Assembly (NCBI GenBank): GCA_963808315.1
Contig: CAWEFK010000016.1
Span: 124,001-188,000 of the forward strand
Source: Palsa-504 sp963808315
GTDB taxonomy: Bacteria > Actinomycetota > Actinomycetes > Streptosporangiales > Streptosporangiaceae
Reading direction: 5' to 3'
Length of the DNA stretch: 64,000 nt
Both the position numbers and the translations under genes were made by a program. The notes under the pieces are model-generated. The model did no database searches and was not told where the DNA came from. It saw only the letters and a program-made list of their open reading frames with translations. Shown in pieces: positions 1 through 9,952 of the stretch. Positions within the stretch are counted from its first letter, which is position 1; every line of letters starts with the position of its first letter.

Positions 1-705
1 GCGGGCCGGCCGTTCCTGCTGCTGCACGGCGGCGGCGGACCCGGCACGGTCGCCGGTTTCGCCGCCCTGCTGGCCGGGTCCAGGGCCGCCCGGGTGATCA
101 CCCCGACCCACCCCGGCTTCGGCGGCACCCCCCGGCCCGAGGCGCTGCACACCGTGGCCGGGCTCGCCGGGCTCTACGTGGCGCTGCTTGACCAGCTTGG
201 ACACCGGCGACGTGACCGTGGTGGGGAACTCCATCGGCGGCTGGATCGCCGCCGAGATGGCGCTGCTCGCCTCGCCCCGCGTCAGCGGCATCACCATCGT
301 CAACGGCGTCGGCATCGTCGTGCCGCGGCCACCCGGTCGCCGACTTCTTCTCGCTGACCATGGACCAGGTGACCAAGCTCAGCTACCACGACCCCGACCG
401 GTTCCGGATCGACCCCGCGCACGCTGCCCCCGGCCGCGCAGGCGGCCATGGCCGGCAACCGGGCCACGCTGGCCGTCTACGCCGGCACGGCGATGAACGA
501 CCCCACCCTGGCCGGGCGCCTGTCGGCGGTGCGGACACCGACCCGGGTGCTGTGGGGCGACAGCGACCAGATCGTCGACCCCGACTACGGCCGCGCGTTC
601 GCCGCCGCCATCCCGTCGGCCCGGTTCCAGCTGCTCACCGGCACCGGCCACATGCCCCAGCTGGAGACCCCGGACCAGCTGCTGCAGGCGATCTGGCCGC
701 CGTGA
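1..705 (+). CDS. alpha/beta hydrolase, 5' end outside the window
   Basis: This is a serine alpha/beta-hydrolase-fold enzyme with unknown substrate. The window opens inside the gene just before the oxyanion segment LLLHGGGGPG. The nucleophile elbow is GNSIGG (around 225-240). The acid is the Asp of WGDSDQIVDP (around 555-580), and the catalytic His sits in GTGHMPQ (around 640). The reading frame changes near 195, 325 and 415, yet the protein similarity continues across each change, so these look like consensus indels. The lid region (DPDRFRIDP) is typical of HAPMO/C-C hydrolase-like members, but that does not fix the substrate. It ends at a TGA 25 bases before the stop of the convergent membrane-protein gene. 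Confidence 0.75.
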
Positions 706-729
706 TGACGGCCAGTGCTACGGCTAGTG

Positions 730-1842
730 TCACGGCGGGCCGGCTACGGCTCGCCGTCGGGATGTTCGGGGGTGCGGTTGGGCAGCACCCGGGGCTCGAC
801 CGGTCGCCCGCGCGTGGCGGCGGGGACCCGACCAGCGGGCCGGGACGACGTCCAGGCCCGCGGCCAGCAGGTAGGTGGCCGCCTCGTAGTTGACCCGCCA
901 GCCCCGGAAGTGCGGCCAGGCCTCCTCGGCCGTCCGCTCGACCGGGAACCCCGCGGCCGTGATCCGCTCCCAGCCCTGCAGGAATTCCTCCCAGGTCAGG
1001 CGGACCGGGTCGTCGGGCCGGGGGTCTTCGGCGATGGGCGATCCGCAGCGTGCGGGTCAGCTGACGCAGGGCGGTGAAGCCCATCTGCAGGCACAGCCGG
1101 GCCTCGAACGGCGCGCTGGCCGGACAGGCCGCCATGTGCAGGGCCGCGGCGTCCAGCACCGCGAGCTGGGAGATGACCCACGAGCTGTGCGGCTCGGGGG
1201 ACCGGAAACGCAGCAGCACCGGGTAGCTGGAGTGCGACTCGGCCACGTCGGCCGCCCAGCGTTCCCAGCCCGAGTACAGGGCGGTCAGCTGCTCCACGCC
1301 GCGCGCCAGCTGCGCCCGGGCCAGCAGTTCCGGCCCCCAGGCCGGGCTCCCGGCCCGGGGACGGAGCAGCGTGACCTCGGTTTCCCGGCGGTTGTAGAGC
1401 CGAGTACATGGTGGGCAGGTAGGCGATCTGGAGGGCGACGACGACCAGCCCCGAGGCCGCCGCGAAGAAATCGATGACGCTGGGCGCCGCGGCGCTGCGG
1501 TCGGCGAAGCCGAGGGTGAACAGTGACGAGCCCGCTTCGCGCAAGGCGGCCGGGAAGCTGCCGCCGGGCAGCCACAGCAGCAGCCCGAAGCCGACCACGA
1601 AGCCGGCCAGCCAGGTGATCAGCAGCGCGCCGAGGGTGACGGCGGGCTGGCTGGCCAGCAGGCCGTCCCGCCGTTCCCACGATCGCACCGGGCGCAAGCG
1701 CCGCCGTGTACCCGCGGTCGACGAACCGGTCGACGACCTTGAGGAACCCGACACGGCCCCGCGGGATGAGCAGGGTGACGGCCATGTTCACCCACACGGC
1801 CAGGATGATCAGGCCGCCGAGGACCGCCGCTATGGTGCGCAC
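730..1842 (-). CDS. multi-pass membrane protein, ion-channel-like
   Basis: The N-terminal third carries a first membrane helix (AAVLGGLIILAVWVNMAVTL). A second hydrophobic helix follows (LGALLITWLAGFVVGFGLLL), then the segment SLFTLGFA, then a third helix ending in IAYLPTMYSAL. The last ~200 residues are soluble and rich in Trp and Arg. Two to three helices around a TLGF element recall the pore-loop layout of two-pore potassium channels, but the signature is not canonical, so channel function is inference. Frame changes near 1,700, 1,395 and 1,035 must be bridged to get the full protein of about 370 residues. It is divergent from the downstream region and has a strong hairpin about 50 bases upstream of its ATG. 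Confidence 0.6.
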
Positions 1843-1891
1843 ACCCCGATGCTAGAGGGCGGCAGGCGTGCGGGCGGCGGCGGCGGTGATA

Positions 1892-1938
1892 CCACGGGCC
1901 GTTCGGAAGATGTGAATTTTTGTCCGAACGCCCCGTGG
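1892..1938. promoter_or_regulatory. 16-bp inverted repeat upstream of the channel-like gene
   Basis: The arms CCACGGGCCGTTCGGA (1892-1907) and TCCGAACGCCCCGTGG (1923-1938) pair with a single mismatch around a 15-nt AT-rich loop. It lies 50 bp upstream of the minus-strand gene starting at 1842. The size and position fit an operator or a leader hairpin. No T-tract follows on either strand, which argues against an intrinsic terminator. Confidence 0.5.
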
Positions 1939-2592
1939 TGATACGCCTCGGCTATGACCTGGTCCGGGCGGCGTGCCGGGGCGGCACCTGACGGCTGACC
2001 GGGCCCGGCTCCTGGCGTGCCGGCCCGCGGCGCCCCGGCCCTTGCCGGCCAGGCGGGGACTCAGCCGGGCCGCCGCGTGCCTGATCGCGGACACCACGGC
2101 GGTCGCCTGGATCGCATCGCTCATCCAGCGAGCCGTTCAGTGAGTGTTTCGCCGGAAACTGGGCCGCTCGAATCCCGTCGCTGGCCATGATGCTGCCTCC
2201 CGAGTACCTGGCCAGGGCCAGGTGTCGCCCCCCAAGCGGAACTTGCCCACCACATGTCCCGCTCCTACATATTCCAGACGCGACACAAGGAACGCGGGTT
2301 TACTTACCTATCCTCGTATTTACACAGAGTAATTAGCGCACATTTTAGACACCTCAGGCAATTACCGAAAGAAAGCTATGAGTGCAGGCCAGGACGAGGA
2401 TTTATGTCTCGGTCTCCGAACCTGCCCGGGCCTGAAAATTGGTCATATCGTGCTCAGGGCGGATAGTTCGCCAGCCATTTACTGGCCTGCGCCTGACCCG
2501 ATCCCAGCGGATCTGTACCGCTTTGCCGGAGAGATCTCGGTCTTATAACATCAACGATGCAGTCACTGGTAGTGAACATTGAATTGGCCGGT
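1939..2592. other. intergenic region, no gene recognised
   Basis: The first 200 bp are GC-rich and the remainder (about 2,150-2,590) is clearly more AT-rich than its surroundings. Short open frames exist on both strands, but none has a ribosome binding site plus recognisable protein features. I see no repeat, tRNA or terminator here. Confidence 0.5.
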
Positions 2593-3354
2593 TTACCAGA
2601 TGGTGTAGCCGCCGTCGATGACCAGCACGGCGCCGGTCATGAACGACGAGGCCGGACTGGCCAGGAACACGACGCTGGGCGCGATTTCCTCCGGCCGCGC
2701 GTAACGGCGCTGCGGGGTGTCCTCGATCCAGTGCCGGCGGAACTCCGGACGGTCCACCGGGGCCATCTCGGTCTTGACGTAACCCGGGGCGATCGCGTTG
2801 ACCCGGATGCCCGCGCCTGCCCACTCCGCGGCCAGCGACTTGGTCAGCTGGTGCACGGCGGCCTTGGAGGCGTTGTAGGCGGGCTGCCACTGCGGGCGGT
2901 TGACGATCATCGCCGAAATCGAGCCCACGTTGATAATGGACCCGCCGCCCGAGGTGGCCATGTGACGGCTGGCGGCCACGCAGCATTTCCACAGCGCGGT
3001 CACGTTCAAGTCGAACACCTGCGCCCATTCGGCGTCCGTCACCTGCCAGGATTCCTTATGGATGCAGGTCCCCGCGTTGTTCACCACGATGTCCAGGCCG
3101 CCCAGCGTCTCGGCGGCCCGGTCGACGACCGGCCCGGCGTCGGCGGTGATGTCGGCGTCGATGGCGGTGGCGTCCAGGCCCTGGCCGGTCAGCTCGCGGA
3201 CCGCCGCGGCGTTGCGCCCGGCGTCGCGGGCCACGATGACCACCTGGGCGCCGGCCTGGGCCAGGGCGGCGGCAAACGCCTTGCCCAGGCCCTGGTTACC
3301 GCCGGTGACCAGGGCCTTCTTGCCACTCAGGCTGAAACTCTCCAGTACCGTCAT
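2593..3354 (-). CDS. short-chain dehydrogenase/reductase (SDR)
   Basis: A complete classical SDR of 253 residues, an NAD(P)-dependent oxidoreductase. The cofactor-binding motif TGGNQGLG is at residues 17-24 and NNAG at 92-95. The catalytic tetrad is visible as Asn117, Ser145, Tyr160 and Lys164 (YNASK). The C-terminal FMTGAVLVIDGGYTIW matches the family's usual ending. The ATG at 3354 was chosen because GGGAGG precedes it by 6 nt; the open frame extends further upstream without a comparable site. The sequence resembles the gluconate 5-dehydrogenase / 3-oxoacyl-reductase-like branch, but the substrate cannot be read from it. It is monocistronic, divergent from the HTH_42 gene at 3453. Confidence 0.9.
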   Translation of the reverse strand: MTVLESFSLSGKKALVTGGNQGLGKAFAAALAQAGAQVVIVARDAGRNAAAVRELTGQGLDATAIDADITADAGPVVDRAAETLGGLDIVVNNAGTCIHKESWQVTDAEWAQVFDLNVTALWKCCVAASRHMATSGGGSIINVGSISAMIVNRPQWQPAYNASKAAVHQLTKSLAAEWAGAGIRVNAIAPGYVKTEMAPVDRPEFRRHWIEDTPQRRYARPEEIAPSVVFLASPASSFMTGAVLVIDGGYTIW

Positions 3355-3452
3355 CGCGTCCTCCCGGCCGGTCTCAAGCAGATGGCACGACCCTAGCCGG
3401 AACCCCGGGCCGAGGGTCCCGGGCTTCCGGCGGGGCGTTCCCATAACCTTGA

Positions 3453-4568
3453 GTGGTGATCGTTCACGAGCTCTCCCGCTCGGACGCGCGGCGGCTGGCC
3501 GTGCGCGCGCAGCTGCTTGATGACCCGCGGCCGGCCGGGCTGCTTGACGTGGTGCGCCAGCTGACCCTGCTGCAGATCGATCCCATCGCCGCGATCGCGC
3601 CGAATGCCCACCTGGTGGCGTGGAGCCGCCTGGGGTCGTCGTACTCCCCCGCCGAGCTGGACTCCGCGCTGGCGAACGGGACGCTGCTCGAACTGCGGGC
3701 GATGATCCGGCCCGGCGAGGACCTTGCGCTCTACCGGGCGGACATGGCCCGCTGGGACACGGCCGAACGCGGGGAGCTGCCCGGCTGGCGGGCGTCCCGG
3801 CGCGACTGGGTCCGGGCCAACGAGGCGTGCCGCCTGGACATCTTGGACCGGCTCGGATCCGCGGGCCCGCTGCCGTCCCGCGACCTTCCTGACCGTTGCC
3901 AGGTGCCGTGGCGCTCGACCGGGTGGACCAACAACCGCAACGTCACGCAGCTGCTCGAGTTCATGGTGCTGCGCGGCGAGGTCGCGATCGCCGGCCGCCG
4001 GGGCGGCGACCGGCTGTGGGACCTGGCCAGCCGGGTCTACCCCGATGACCAGGTTATCGCCGGGGATGAGGCGCGGCGCCGCCGGAACGAGCGACGGTTG
4101 CGGGCGCTGGGGATCGCGCGCGCCCGCGGACCGGAATGTCCGGTCGAGCCAGCCGACGTCGGCGAGGCGGGCGAGGCGGCCGTGGTGGAGGGAGTCAAGG
4201 GCACGTGGCGAGTCGACCCGGCCGGGCTTGGCCAGTCGTTCTCCGGGCGGGCGGCGCTGTTGTCCCCCTTCGACCGGCTGATACACGACCGCAAGCGCAT
4301 GGTCGAGCTCTTTGCGTTCGACTACCAGCTGGAGATGTACAAGCCCGCGGGCAAGCGCCGTTGGGGGTATTTCGCGCTGCCGATCCTGTACGGCGACGCG
4401 CTGGTGGGCAAGCTGGATGCCACCGCCGACCGCAAGGCGGGGGTGCTGCGGGTCAGCGCGGTTCACCAGGACGTGCCGTTCGGCCGGGCCATGAGCGCCG
4501 CCGTGGATAGCGAGATCGAGGACCTGGCCCACTGGCTCGGACTGGACCTCGCGCGCACAACGCGATAA
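3453..4568 (+). CDS. HTH_42 (YcaQ/AlkX-AlkZ-like) winged-helix protein, putative DNA glycosylase
   Basis: 371 residues, the normal length for the HTH_42 superfamily. Members such as E. coli YcaQ and the azinomycin-resistance glycosylase AlkZ unhook interstrand crosslinks. The N-terminal helix has RRLAVRAQLL, followed by the QID tripeptide in LLQIDPIAAIAP, which corresponds to the family's catalytic Q-x-D/Q motif. The C-terminal segment YKPAGKRRWGYFALPIL is also characteristic. Role in this organism (crosslink repair or self-resistance) is inferred from the family. The start is GTG at 3453; no strong ribosome site is visible. It is followed after 16 nt by the molybdoenzyme gene, so co-transcription is likely. 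Confidence 0.8.
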   Translation: MVIVHELSRSDARRLAVRAQLLDDPRPAGLLDVVRQLTLLQIDPIAAIAPNAHLVAWSRLGSSYSPAELDSALANGTLLELRAMIRPGEDLALYRADMARWDTAERGELPGWRASRRDWVRANEACRLDILDRLGSAGPLPSRDLPDRCQVPWRSTGWTNNRNVTQLLEFMVLRGEVAIAGRRGGDRLWDLASRVYPDDQVIAGDEARRRRNERRLRALGIARARGPECPVEPADVGEAGEAAVVEGVKGTWRVDPAGLGQSFSGRAALLSPFDRLIHDRKRMVELFAFDYQLEMYKPAGKRRWGYFALPILYGDALVGKLDATADRKAGVLRVSAVHQDVPFGRAMSAAVDSEIEDLAHWLGLDLARTTR

Positions 4569-4584
4569 GAGAGGGAAGCTGCTC

Positions 4585-5673
4585 ATGGGGGCATGGGGCA
4601 AACGGGAGGACATGATCGTCCATGAGGCCGACCCGTACAACGCCGAGTCGGCGCCGGACGCGCTCGCGGACCGGCTCATCACTCCGATCGATTCCTTTTA
4701 CAGCCGCAACCACGGCCCCGTCCCTCGTCATCGACCCGGCCGGGTGGCGGCTGCGGATCGGCGGACTCGTCGACGCTGACCTCGAGCTGTCGCTCGCCGA
4801 CCTGCACCGGTTCACGCCGCGCACGCTGACCGCGACGTTGCAGTGCGCGGGTAACCGCCGGGCCGGCCTGATCCGGGTGCGCGATATCCCCGGGGAGGAC
4901 CCGTGGGGACCGGGCGCGATCTCCACCGCCGAGTGGACCGGCGTCAGCCTCGCCGAGGTGCTCCGCGCCGCCGGCCCGCGGGCAGGCGCCAGGCACGTCG
5001 CCTTCAGCGCCTCCGACATCTCCCCCGTCGCCGACCCGCCGCAGCCCTTCGGCGGCTCCGTCCCGCTGCCGCAAGGCGCTGGCCGGCGAGGTGCTCCTGG
5101 CCTGGGCCATGAACGGGCAGCCGCTTCCCCCGGTGCACGGCGGACCCGTCCGGGTCGTGGTCCCCGGCTACATCGGCGCGCGCAGCATCAAGTGGATCGA
5201 GCAGATCACCGTGCAGGAGCACCCGTCGGAGAACTACTTCCAGGCCACCGCGTACCGGCTGCTGCCCGCCGACGCCGACCGGCACGCCGCCGGGCCCGGG
5301 GTCGGGGTTTCGCTGGGCTGCCTGGCGGTCAACGCTGACATCCTGCGGCCCGGCGACGGCGCGGCGCTGACGCCGGGCCGGGCCGAGGTCACCGGATACG
5401 CCGTCGCCGGGGACGACCGCGGCATCGCCCGCGTCGACGTCTCCACCGACGGCGGCCGGACCTGGCAGCAGGCTGACCTGGGTGAGGACGCCGGCCGCTG
5501 GGCCTGGCGGCACTGGCGCACCGTGATCGACGTGCCGCCCGGGCCGGACCGAGATCATCGCCCGGGCCTGGGACACCGCCGCCGCCGTCCAGCCCGAATC
5601 CGCGGCCCAGCTGTGGAATCCCAAGGGATACGCCAACAATTCCTGGGCCCGCGTCCAGGTCGACGCCCGCTAG
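4585..5673 (+). CDS. sulfite-oxidase-like molybdopterin protein
   Basis: It has the sulfite oxidase fold: an Oxidored_molyb domain followed by the Mo-co dimerisation domain. The start is ATG 4585, preceded by GAGGGAAG. The N-terminus has DSFYSRNHGP, and the Mo-coordinating cysteine sits in ATLQCAGNRR (around 4,840-4,870). GGPVRVVVPGYIGARSIKWI and the C-terminal GRTWQQADL / NPKGYANNSWARV are classical family motifs. No Tat or Sec signal precedes the domain, so a cytoplasmic location is suggested. The frame changes near 4,720, 5,070 and 5,550. With those bridged the protein is about 360 residues, full length. Physiological substrate unknown. Confidence 0.85.
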
Positions 5674-5793
5674 CACCAGGCGGCGGCCCGGCTGGCCGGG
5701 AGATGGCAGCGAAGGCAGCATGCTCGCAGCGACCTGGAGGGTCATCCGGATCGATCCGCCGCGGCATCTGGGCTCGGCGTCATCCTGCTGTCG

Positions 5794-7023
5794 ATGCTGG
5801 CGGCGATGATAGCCGTCTTGGCGGGCTCCCGCTCCGCCGCCGCGGACCGGCGCGGGGCCGGGGAGAACCCCTGGGTGACCAGCTGGAGCGCCAGCCCGCA
5901 GCGCGCCATCGCCGGCACGCTCGCGGCCCGCGGCTTCGATCACCAGACGGTCCGGGACATCGTCGTCACCAGCGTCGGCGGCGATTCGATCCGGCTGGAG
6001 CTGACCAACCTCTACGGCGCCCCGCCGCTGCGGATCGGCCACATGACGGTGGCGGTGGCGGAACCGGGGACGGCCGCGGTGGTGCCGGGCACCGTCCACC
6101 CGGTGACGTATCGCGGCCGCGCCTCGTTCCGGATCCCGGCGGGCGGGCAGATCCTCAGCGATCCGGTGGCCATGCGGGTGTGGCCGATGCAGCAGCTGGC
6201 GGTGAGCATCTACCTGCCGGGCCGGACCGGGCCGGCGACGTTCCACGACGACGCCTATCAGTTCAACTGGGTGTCGGCACCCGGTGATCACGCCGCCGAC
6301 CCCGACGCGGGCGGGTTCACCACGCCCATCCTGTCCTGGTACTACCTCAGCGGCCTGGTCGTTCAGGTCCCGGGCGCGGGCGGAACCGTGGTGGCGTTCG
6401 GCGACTCGATCACCGACGGGGTCGGCTCGAGCGTCGACGCCGACGCCGACGCCCGCTGGCCCAACGACCTGGCCCGCAGGCTGGACGCGCTGGGCGGGGT
6501 CACGCTGGCGGTGGCCGACGCGGGGATCGGCGGCAACCGGGTGCTGACCGGCTCGCCGCGGTTCGGCGCCAGCGCCGAGGCGCGGTTCGAGCGGGACGCC
6601 CTGGACCAGCCCGGCGTCCGGGACGTCATCGTGCTGGAGGGGATCAACGACATCGGGCTCGGCACGAGCCCGCGGCACCCGGCCACCGCTATCCGCGCCG
6701 CGGCGATCATCGCCGGGTACAAGCAGCTGATCGCCCGCGCGCACGCCCGGGGGCTGAGGATATTCGGCGCGACCTTGCTGCCGTTCCAGGGAGCGGGCTA
6801 TTACACCGCGGCGGGCGAGGCGACCCGCGAGGCGGTGAACCACTGGATCCGCACCAGCGGCGCGTTCGACGGCGTCATCGACTTCGACGCGGTGATGCGT
6901 GATCCCGCCGACCCGCTGCGGCTGAACCCCGCGTACGACTCCGGTGACCACCTGCACCCCAACGACGCCGGCTACCAGGCCATGGCCAACGCCATCAACC
7001 TGGACATGCTGTTGTGCCGCTGA
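5794..7023 (+). CDS. secreted SGNH/GDSL hydrolase (XynE-like)
   Basis: This is a secreted esterase/acetylhydrolase of the SGNH superfamily. After a hydrophobic leader (MLAAMIAVLAGSRSAAA) comes the N-terminal beta domain with VTSWSASPQ. The catalytic block I is FGDSITDG with Ser205, the Gly block is DAGIGGN, the Asn block is EGINDIG, and block V is DHLHPND with Asp385/His388. Family members deacetylate plant polysaccharides or act as lipases. The leader looks short. A frame change near 5,775 would join it to an ATG at 5720 and give a more complete signal peptide, so the true start is uncertain. Its 3' end overlaps the convergent arginine deiminase gene by about 29 bp. Confidence 0.85.
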   Translation: MLAAMIAVLAGSRSAAADRRGAGENPWVTSWSASPQRAIAGTLAARGFDHQTVRDIVVTSVGGDSIRLELTNLYGAPPLRIGHMTVAVAEPGTAAVVPGTVHPVTYRGRASFRIPAGGQILSDPVAMRVWPMQQLAVSIYLPGRTGPATFHDDAYQFNWVSAPGDHAADPDAGGFTTPILSWYYLSGLVVQVPGAGGTVVAFGDSITDGVGSSVDADADARWPNDLARRLDALGGVTLAVADAGIGGNRVLTGSPRFGASAEARFERDALDQPGVRDVIVLEGINDIGLGTSPRHPATAIRAAAIIAGYKQLIARAHARGLRIFGATLLPFQGAGYYTAAGEATREAVNHWIRTSGAFDGVIDFDAVMRDPADPLRLNPAYDSGDHLHPNDAGYQAMANAINLDMLLCR

Positions 7024-8271
7024 GCGTCGCCCGGGCATGCTCACCTGGCCGGCAGGCGTCGCGTTCGATCGGGCAGCTCATGCAGCGCGGGCCGCCCCGG
7101 CCCCGGCCTAGTTCGCCGCCCGGCACCGCGAGCACCTCGACCCCGTTGTCCTGCAGGTAGATGTTGGTGGTGACGTTCCGCTCGTAGGCGACCACCACGC
7201 CTGGCTCGACCGCCAGCACGTTGCAGCCGTCGTCCCATTGCTCCCGCAGCGCGGAATGGACGTCCTGCACGGCGGTCAGCACCGTGATGGCCCGCAGGCC
7301 AAGCGCGGCGGCTATGGCGCGGTGCATGTCCTCCGGCGGGTGATCGGTGACCTTGAGCTCGGTGGCTGTCGCGCCCGGCTCGACCGTGTAGGACGGCAGC
7401 ATGCCCATCCCCGCGTACTTGGTGAACACCCCGTAGTTCACCATGGTCATCATCGTGTCCAGGTGCATGAACGCACGCGTCTTCGGCAAGTCGATCGCCA
7501 CCAGGCAGCGAGCCGCCCCGGCGGCGAACAGCCGGTGGGCGAGCACCTCGACCGCCTGCGGCGTGGTCCGCTCGCTCATCCCGACCAGGACCGCGCCGTC
7601 GCCGAGGACCAGGATGTCGCCGCCCTCGATGGTGGCCGGCGCGGCATCGGCGCCGTGGTACCAGACATCGAAGCTGGCCTGCGCGAACATCGGGTGCCAG
7701 CGGTAGATGGCCTCGTCGGTGATGGTCTCCCGGATGCGGGCGGGCCAGCGCATCGCGTTGATGGTACACGCCGCCGTAGATCCAGCAGGACGTGTCGCGC
7801 TGGTAGAGCAGGTTCGGCAGCGGGGCGAGCACGAAGCCGTCGGGATCGAGTGAATGGAAGGCGATGCTCTTGGGTTCCGGGCCGAGTTCGGCGATCTCGC
7901 GTTTGGTGATTCCGCCGGCCAGGAATTCCGCCAGGCGCGACGGAGTCAAGTCCGTCCATCGCGGCGCGCAGCGTGGCGGCGGCGAGCGGCCCGTGCCAGC
8001 GCGAGTCGAAGACCCCGTCCAGGATGTAGGCCCGCGCCTCCGGGACCTCCAGGGTCTGGGTGAGCAGATCGCTGTAGTAGTGCACGACGACACCCCGCGA
8101 GCGCAGCACATCAGCGAACGCGTCGTGCTCGTCCTGCGCCCTGCTCACCCAGAGCATGTCGTCGAAGAGCAGGTCGGCGGCGTTGTCCGGGGTCAGGCGC
8201 TTGAGTTCTAGGCCGGGGCGATGCAGGACCACCTGCCGCAGGCGACCGACTTCGGAATCCACGTGGAACAT
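6995..8271 (-). CDS. arcA: arginine deiminase
   Basis: Hydrolyses L-arginine to citrulline and ammonia, the first step of the arginine deiminase pathway. Recognisable blocks run from MFHVDSEVGRLRQVVLHRPG through PNLLYQRDTSCWI (active-site FTRD-like loop), IEGGDILVLG, and FMHLDTMMTMV with the catalytic His. The C-terminal RGRGGPRCMSCP holds the nucleophilic Cys. Frame changes near 7,948 and 7,757 must be bridged; together the three pieces give about 410 residues, the family length. The last ~20 residues run into the neighbouring gene and may also be out of frame. No arcB, arcC or arcD lies next to it. Confidence 0.88.
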
Positions 8272-8320
8272 GGCATCCCCGTCCCTAGATAGGCCGCCGC
8301 CGCCCTTAGGGTACCAAAAA

Positions 8321-8357
8321 GCGGAGGGCTCCTCTGGATTCCCGAGGAGCCCTCCGC
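8321..8357 (-). terminator. intrinsic terminator between the DUF397 gene and arcA
   Basis: A perfect 14-bp stem, GCGGAGGGCTCCTC (8321-8334) against GAGGAGCCCTCCGC (8344-8357), encloses a 9-nt loop. On the minus strand it is followed directly by TTTTTGG. This is a textbook rho-independent terminator for transcripts coming from the DUF397/XRE side. Confidence 0.85.
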
Positions 8358-8416
8358 TTGCGCTCTGAGTCGACTGGCCACCAGGATCAGGACGTTACCG
8401 CCTGCTGCCGGTACGG

Positions 8417-8741
8417 TTACTTCCTGCCGAAACTATCGAATTCTCCGTTTCGTACTCCTCCGAGAAATGCATGCCATTCGTCCGGCGTGAATTGGAGGAC
8501 CTCTCCCTCGGAGTCCCTGCTGTTGCGGACACCGATCCCGCCATCGGGCAAGGCCCGCCACCTCGACGCAGTTGCCGTTGGAGAAACTCAGAGAACTCTT
8601 AACCCAGTGAGAACCCGAATCCGGCCTTTCAGATAGGTTTCCGAGCGTAGCTTTTCCCACGTCATACCTCGCTGATTGTTGGATATTATCCTGAATGCGT
8701 AAACTACGGAATGTAGTCGTTTTCATACTCATCGTAGTCAC
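8417..8741 (-). CDS. DUF397 protein
   Basis: A small actinobacterial DUF397 protein, the family usually encoded next to XRE/DUF5753 regulators and implicated in developmental control with WhiJ-like proteins. The domain is visible as WVKSSLSFSNGNCVEVA. After a frame change near 8,557 it continues with GGIGVRNSRDSEGEVLQFTP and DEWHAFLGGVRNGEFDSF. The stop is at 8417-8419. The start is uncertain: GTG 8741 gives a long N-terminal extension, whereas GTG near 8,666 would give a more typical length. The upstream gene is its XRE partner and a shared motif lies about 90 bp ahead. Confidence 0.75.
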
Positions 8742-8823
8742 GTAACATTAAGGCGTAGCAGAAGCCATCGGGCACCGTGGCCGATCTTGACTCAAGTAAC
8801 ACGGCGGCCTCGTAATTGTCTGA

Positions 8824-8841
8824 TGTACGCTATGGTACACT
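8824..8841 (-). promoter_or_regulatory. candidate operator upstream of the DUF397 gene
   Basis: The plus strand reads GTAC-6 nt-GTACACT ending at 8841. A similar GTAC-3 nt-GTACACT occurs at 9939-9952 upstream of the XRE gene. Each lies about 85-95 bp ahead of its minus-strand gene. Sharing by a regulator and its usual partner suggests autoregulation; this is inference from two sites only. Confidence 0.35.
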
Positions 8842-8957
8842 GCGTCCAGCGTCACCAGGCCACCCCGGAACGGCCGGCCTGAGCCTTGGCGTATCCGGAA
8901 CCTAAGCCGGAAGACCTGCACCGTAACGGACGCGCCATGACCAGCGACTTGCGTCAC

Positions 8958-9856
8958 TCACGCACGGGCGCGGCGCGGGCGGGCACCGGACCAATGCGAC
9001 TCCGCCGTTTCGAGTATGAGCGACCGAGACGCCGCCGGGTCGAGCGAGTACGTCGGCAAGCATCTGGAATGCGATTCTGTGCAGGTATGTCTCCCGCTCC
9101 CCTTCCAGGGAGAAGCCGCTGCTCAGATGCTCGGTGCTGACCACATCTTGCAGCGTCTCATCGCTATCTGCGCCGAAGCCGAAAATGACAAAGGACTCCC
9201 CGAAGACCGTGTGCTGTGCGTCAAGCGGGAAGGATCTGCAGCGTCAGATTCGGCCGGTCGGCTTCTTGCGCAAGACGCTGAAGCTGCTCATACATCACCG
9301 AATCGTCACCTATCCGGCGGTGCAAGACCGATTCATCGAGCACGACCGACAGCTGAAGCTCTTCGCGGTCAAGTACCTGCTGACGTTTCATGCGGACCCT
9401 GACCAATCGCCCGATCATGCCCGGCGCGATCGGCTCGACTCGGCTGTAGCTGCTAATGATATGCCTGGCGTAAGCTTCAGTTTGCAGCAGGCCAGTGACC
9501 ACATCAACGTGCCATATGGCCATGGACGTCGCCTCGTGCTCGAGGCCGATGAATTGCTGGTAATCCTCGGAAAGGGTGTCGGCGAATTCTTCCCACCAGC
9601 CCTTCTGGGCCGCATCCTCGGCGAGCGCGAGGAGGAGCGCGCGGCGGGGCCCGGTGATCTCGTAGTAGTCGAGCAGCCGCTCGACTTCCCGTGGCCGCAA
9701 GCCGGTCCTGGCCCGCTCGTACCTGCTGATCTTGGACGGCGACCATTTCAGCGCGGCGGCGACCGTGTCCCCGTTCTTCCCCTTGCTTTCCCTGATCCCG
9801 CGCAGCTCGGCGGCAAGCCGACGCCGGCGCACCGTAGGACTTCCTGGCGCGATCAT
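8958..9856 (-). CDS. XRE-family regulator with DUF5753 domain
   Basis: A WhiJ/BldB-neighbour type transcription factor. The HTH is near the N-terminus (RRRRLAAELRGIRESKG ... WSPSKISRYERARTGLRP). It is followed by the DUF5753 ligand/partner domain with YQQFIGLEHEA, GLLQTEAYAR and the C-terminal FGADSDETLQDVVSTEHL. Frame changes near 9,222 and 9,045 are bridged. After the second, the end DPAASRSLILETAESHW matches normal family C-termini and stops at 8958. ATG 9856 was chosen as the start, with GAGGAGGAG upstream and the HTH immediately following. It precedes DUF397 on the same strand, the standard pairing. Confidence 0.82.
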
Positions 9857-9937
9857 CGGGCGTCGCTCCTCCTCGGTGCCGCGCGGGCGGGCTGGGGCAG
9901 TTACGCAGTTTTCACGGAAACTATTTGTGAAACCCTT

Positions 9938-9952
9938 AGTACACCGTACACT
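9938..9952 (-). promoter_or_regulatory. candidate operator upstream of the XRE gene
   Basis: AGTACACCGTACACT is a near-palindrome about 85 bp upstream of the XRE start at 9856. It resembles the site at 8824-8841 ahead of DUF397. Confidence 0.35.
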
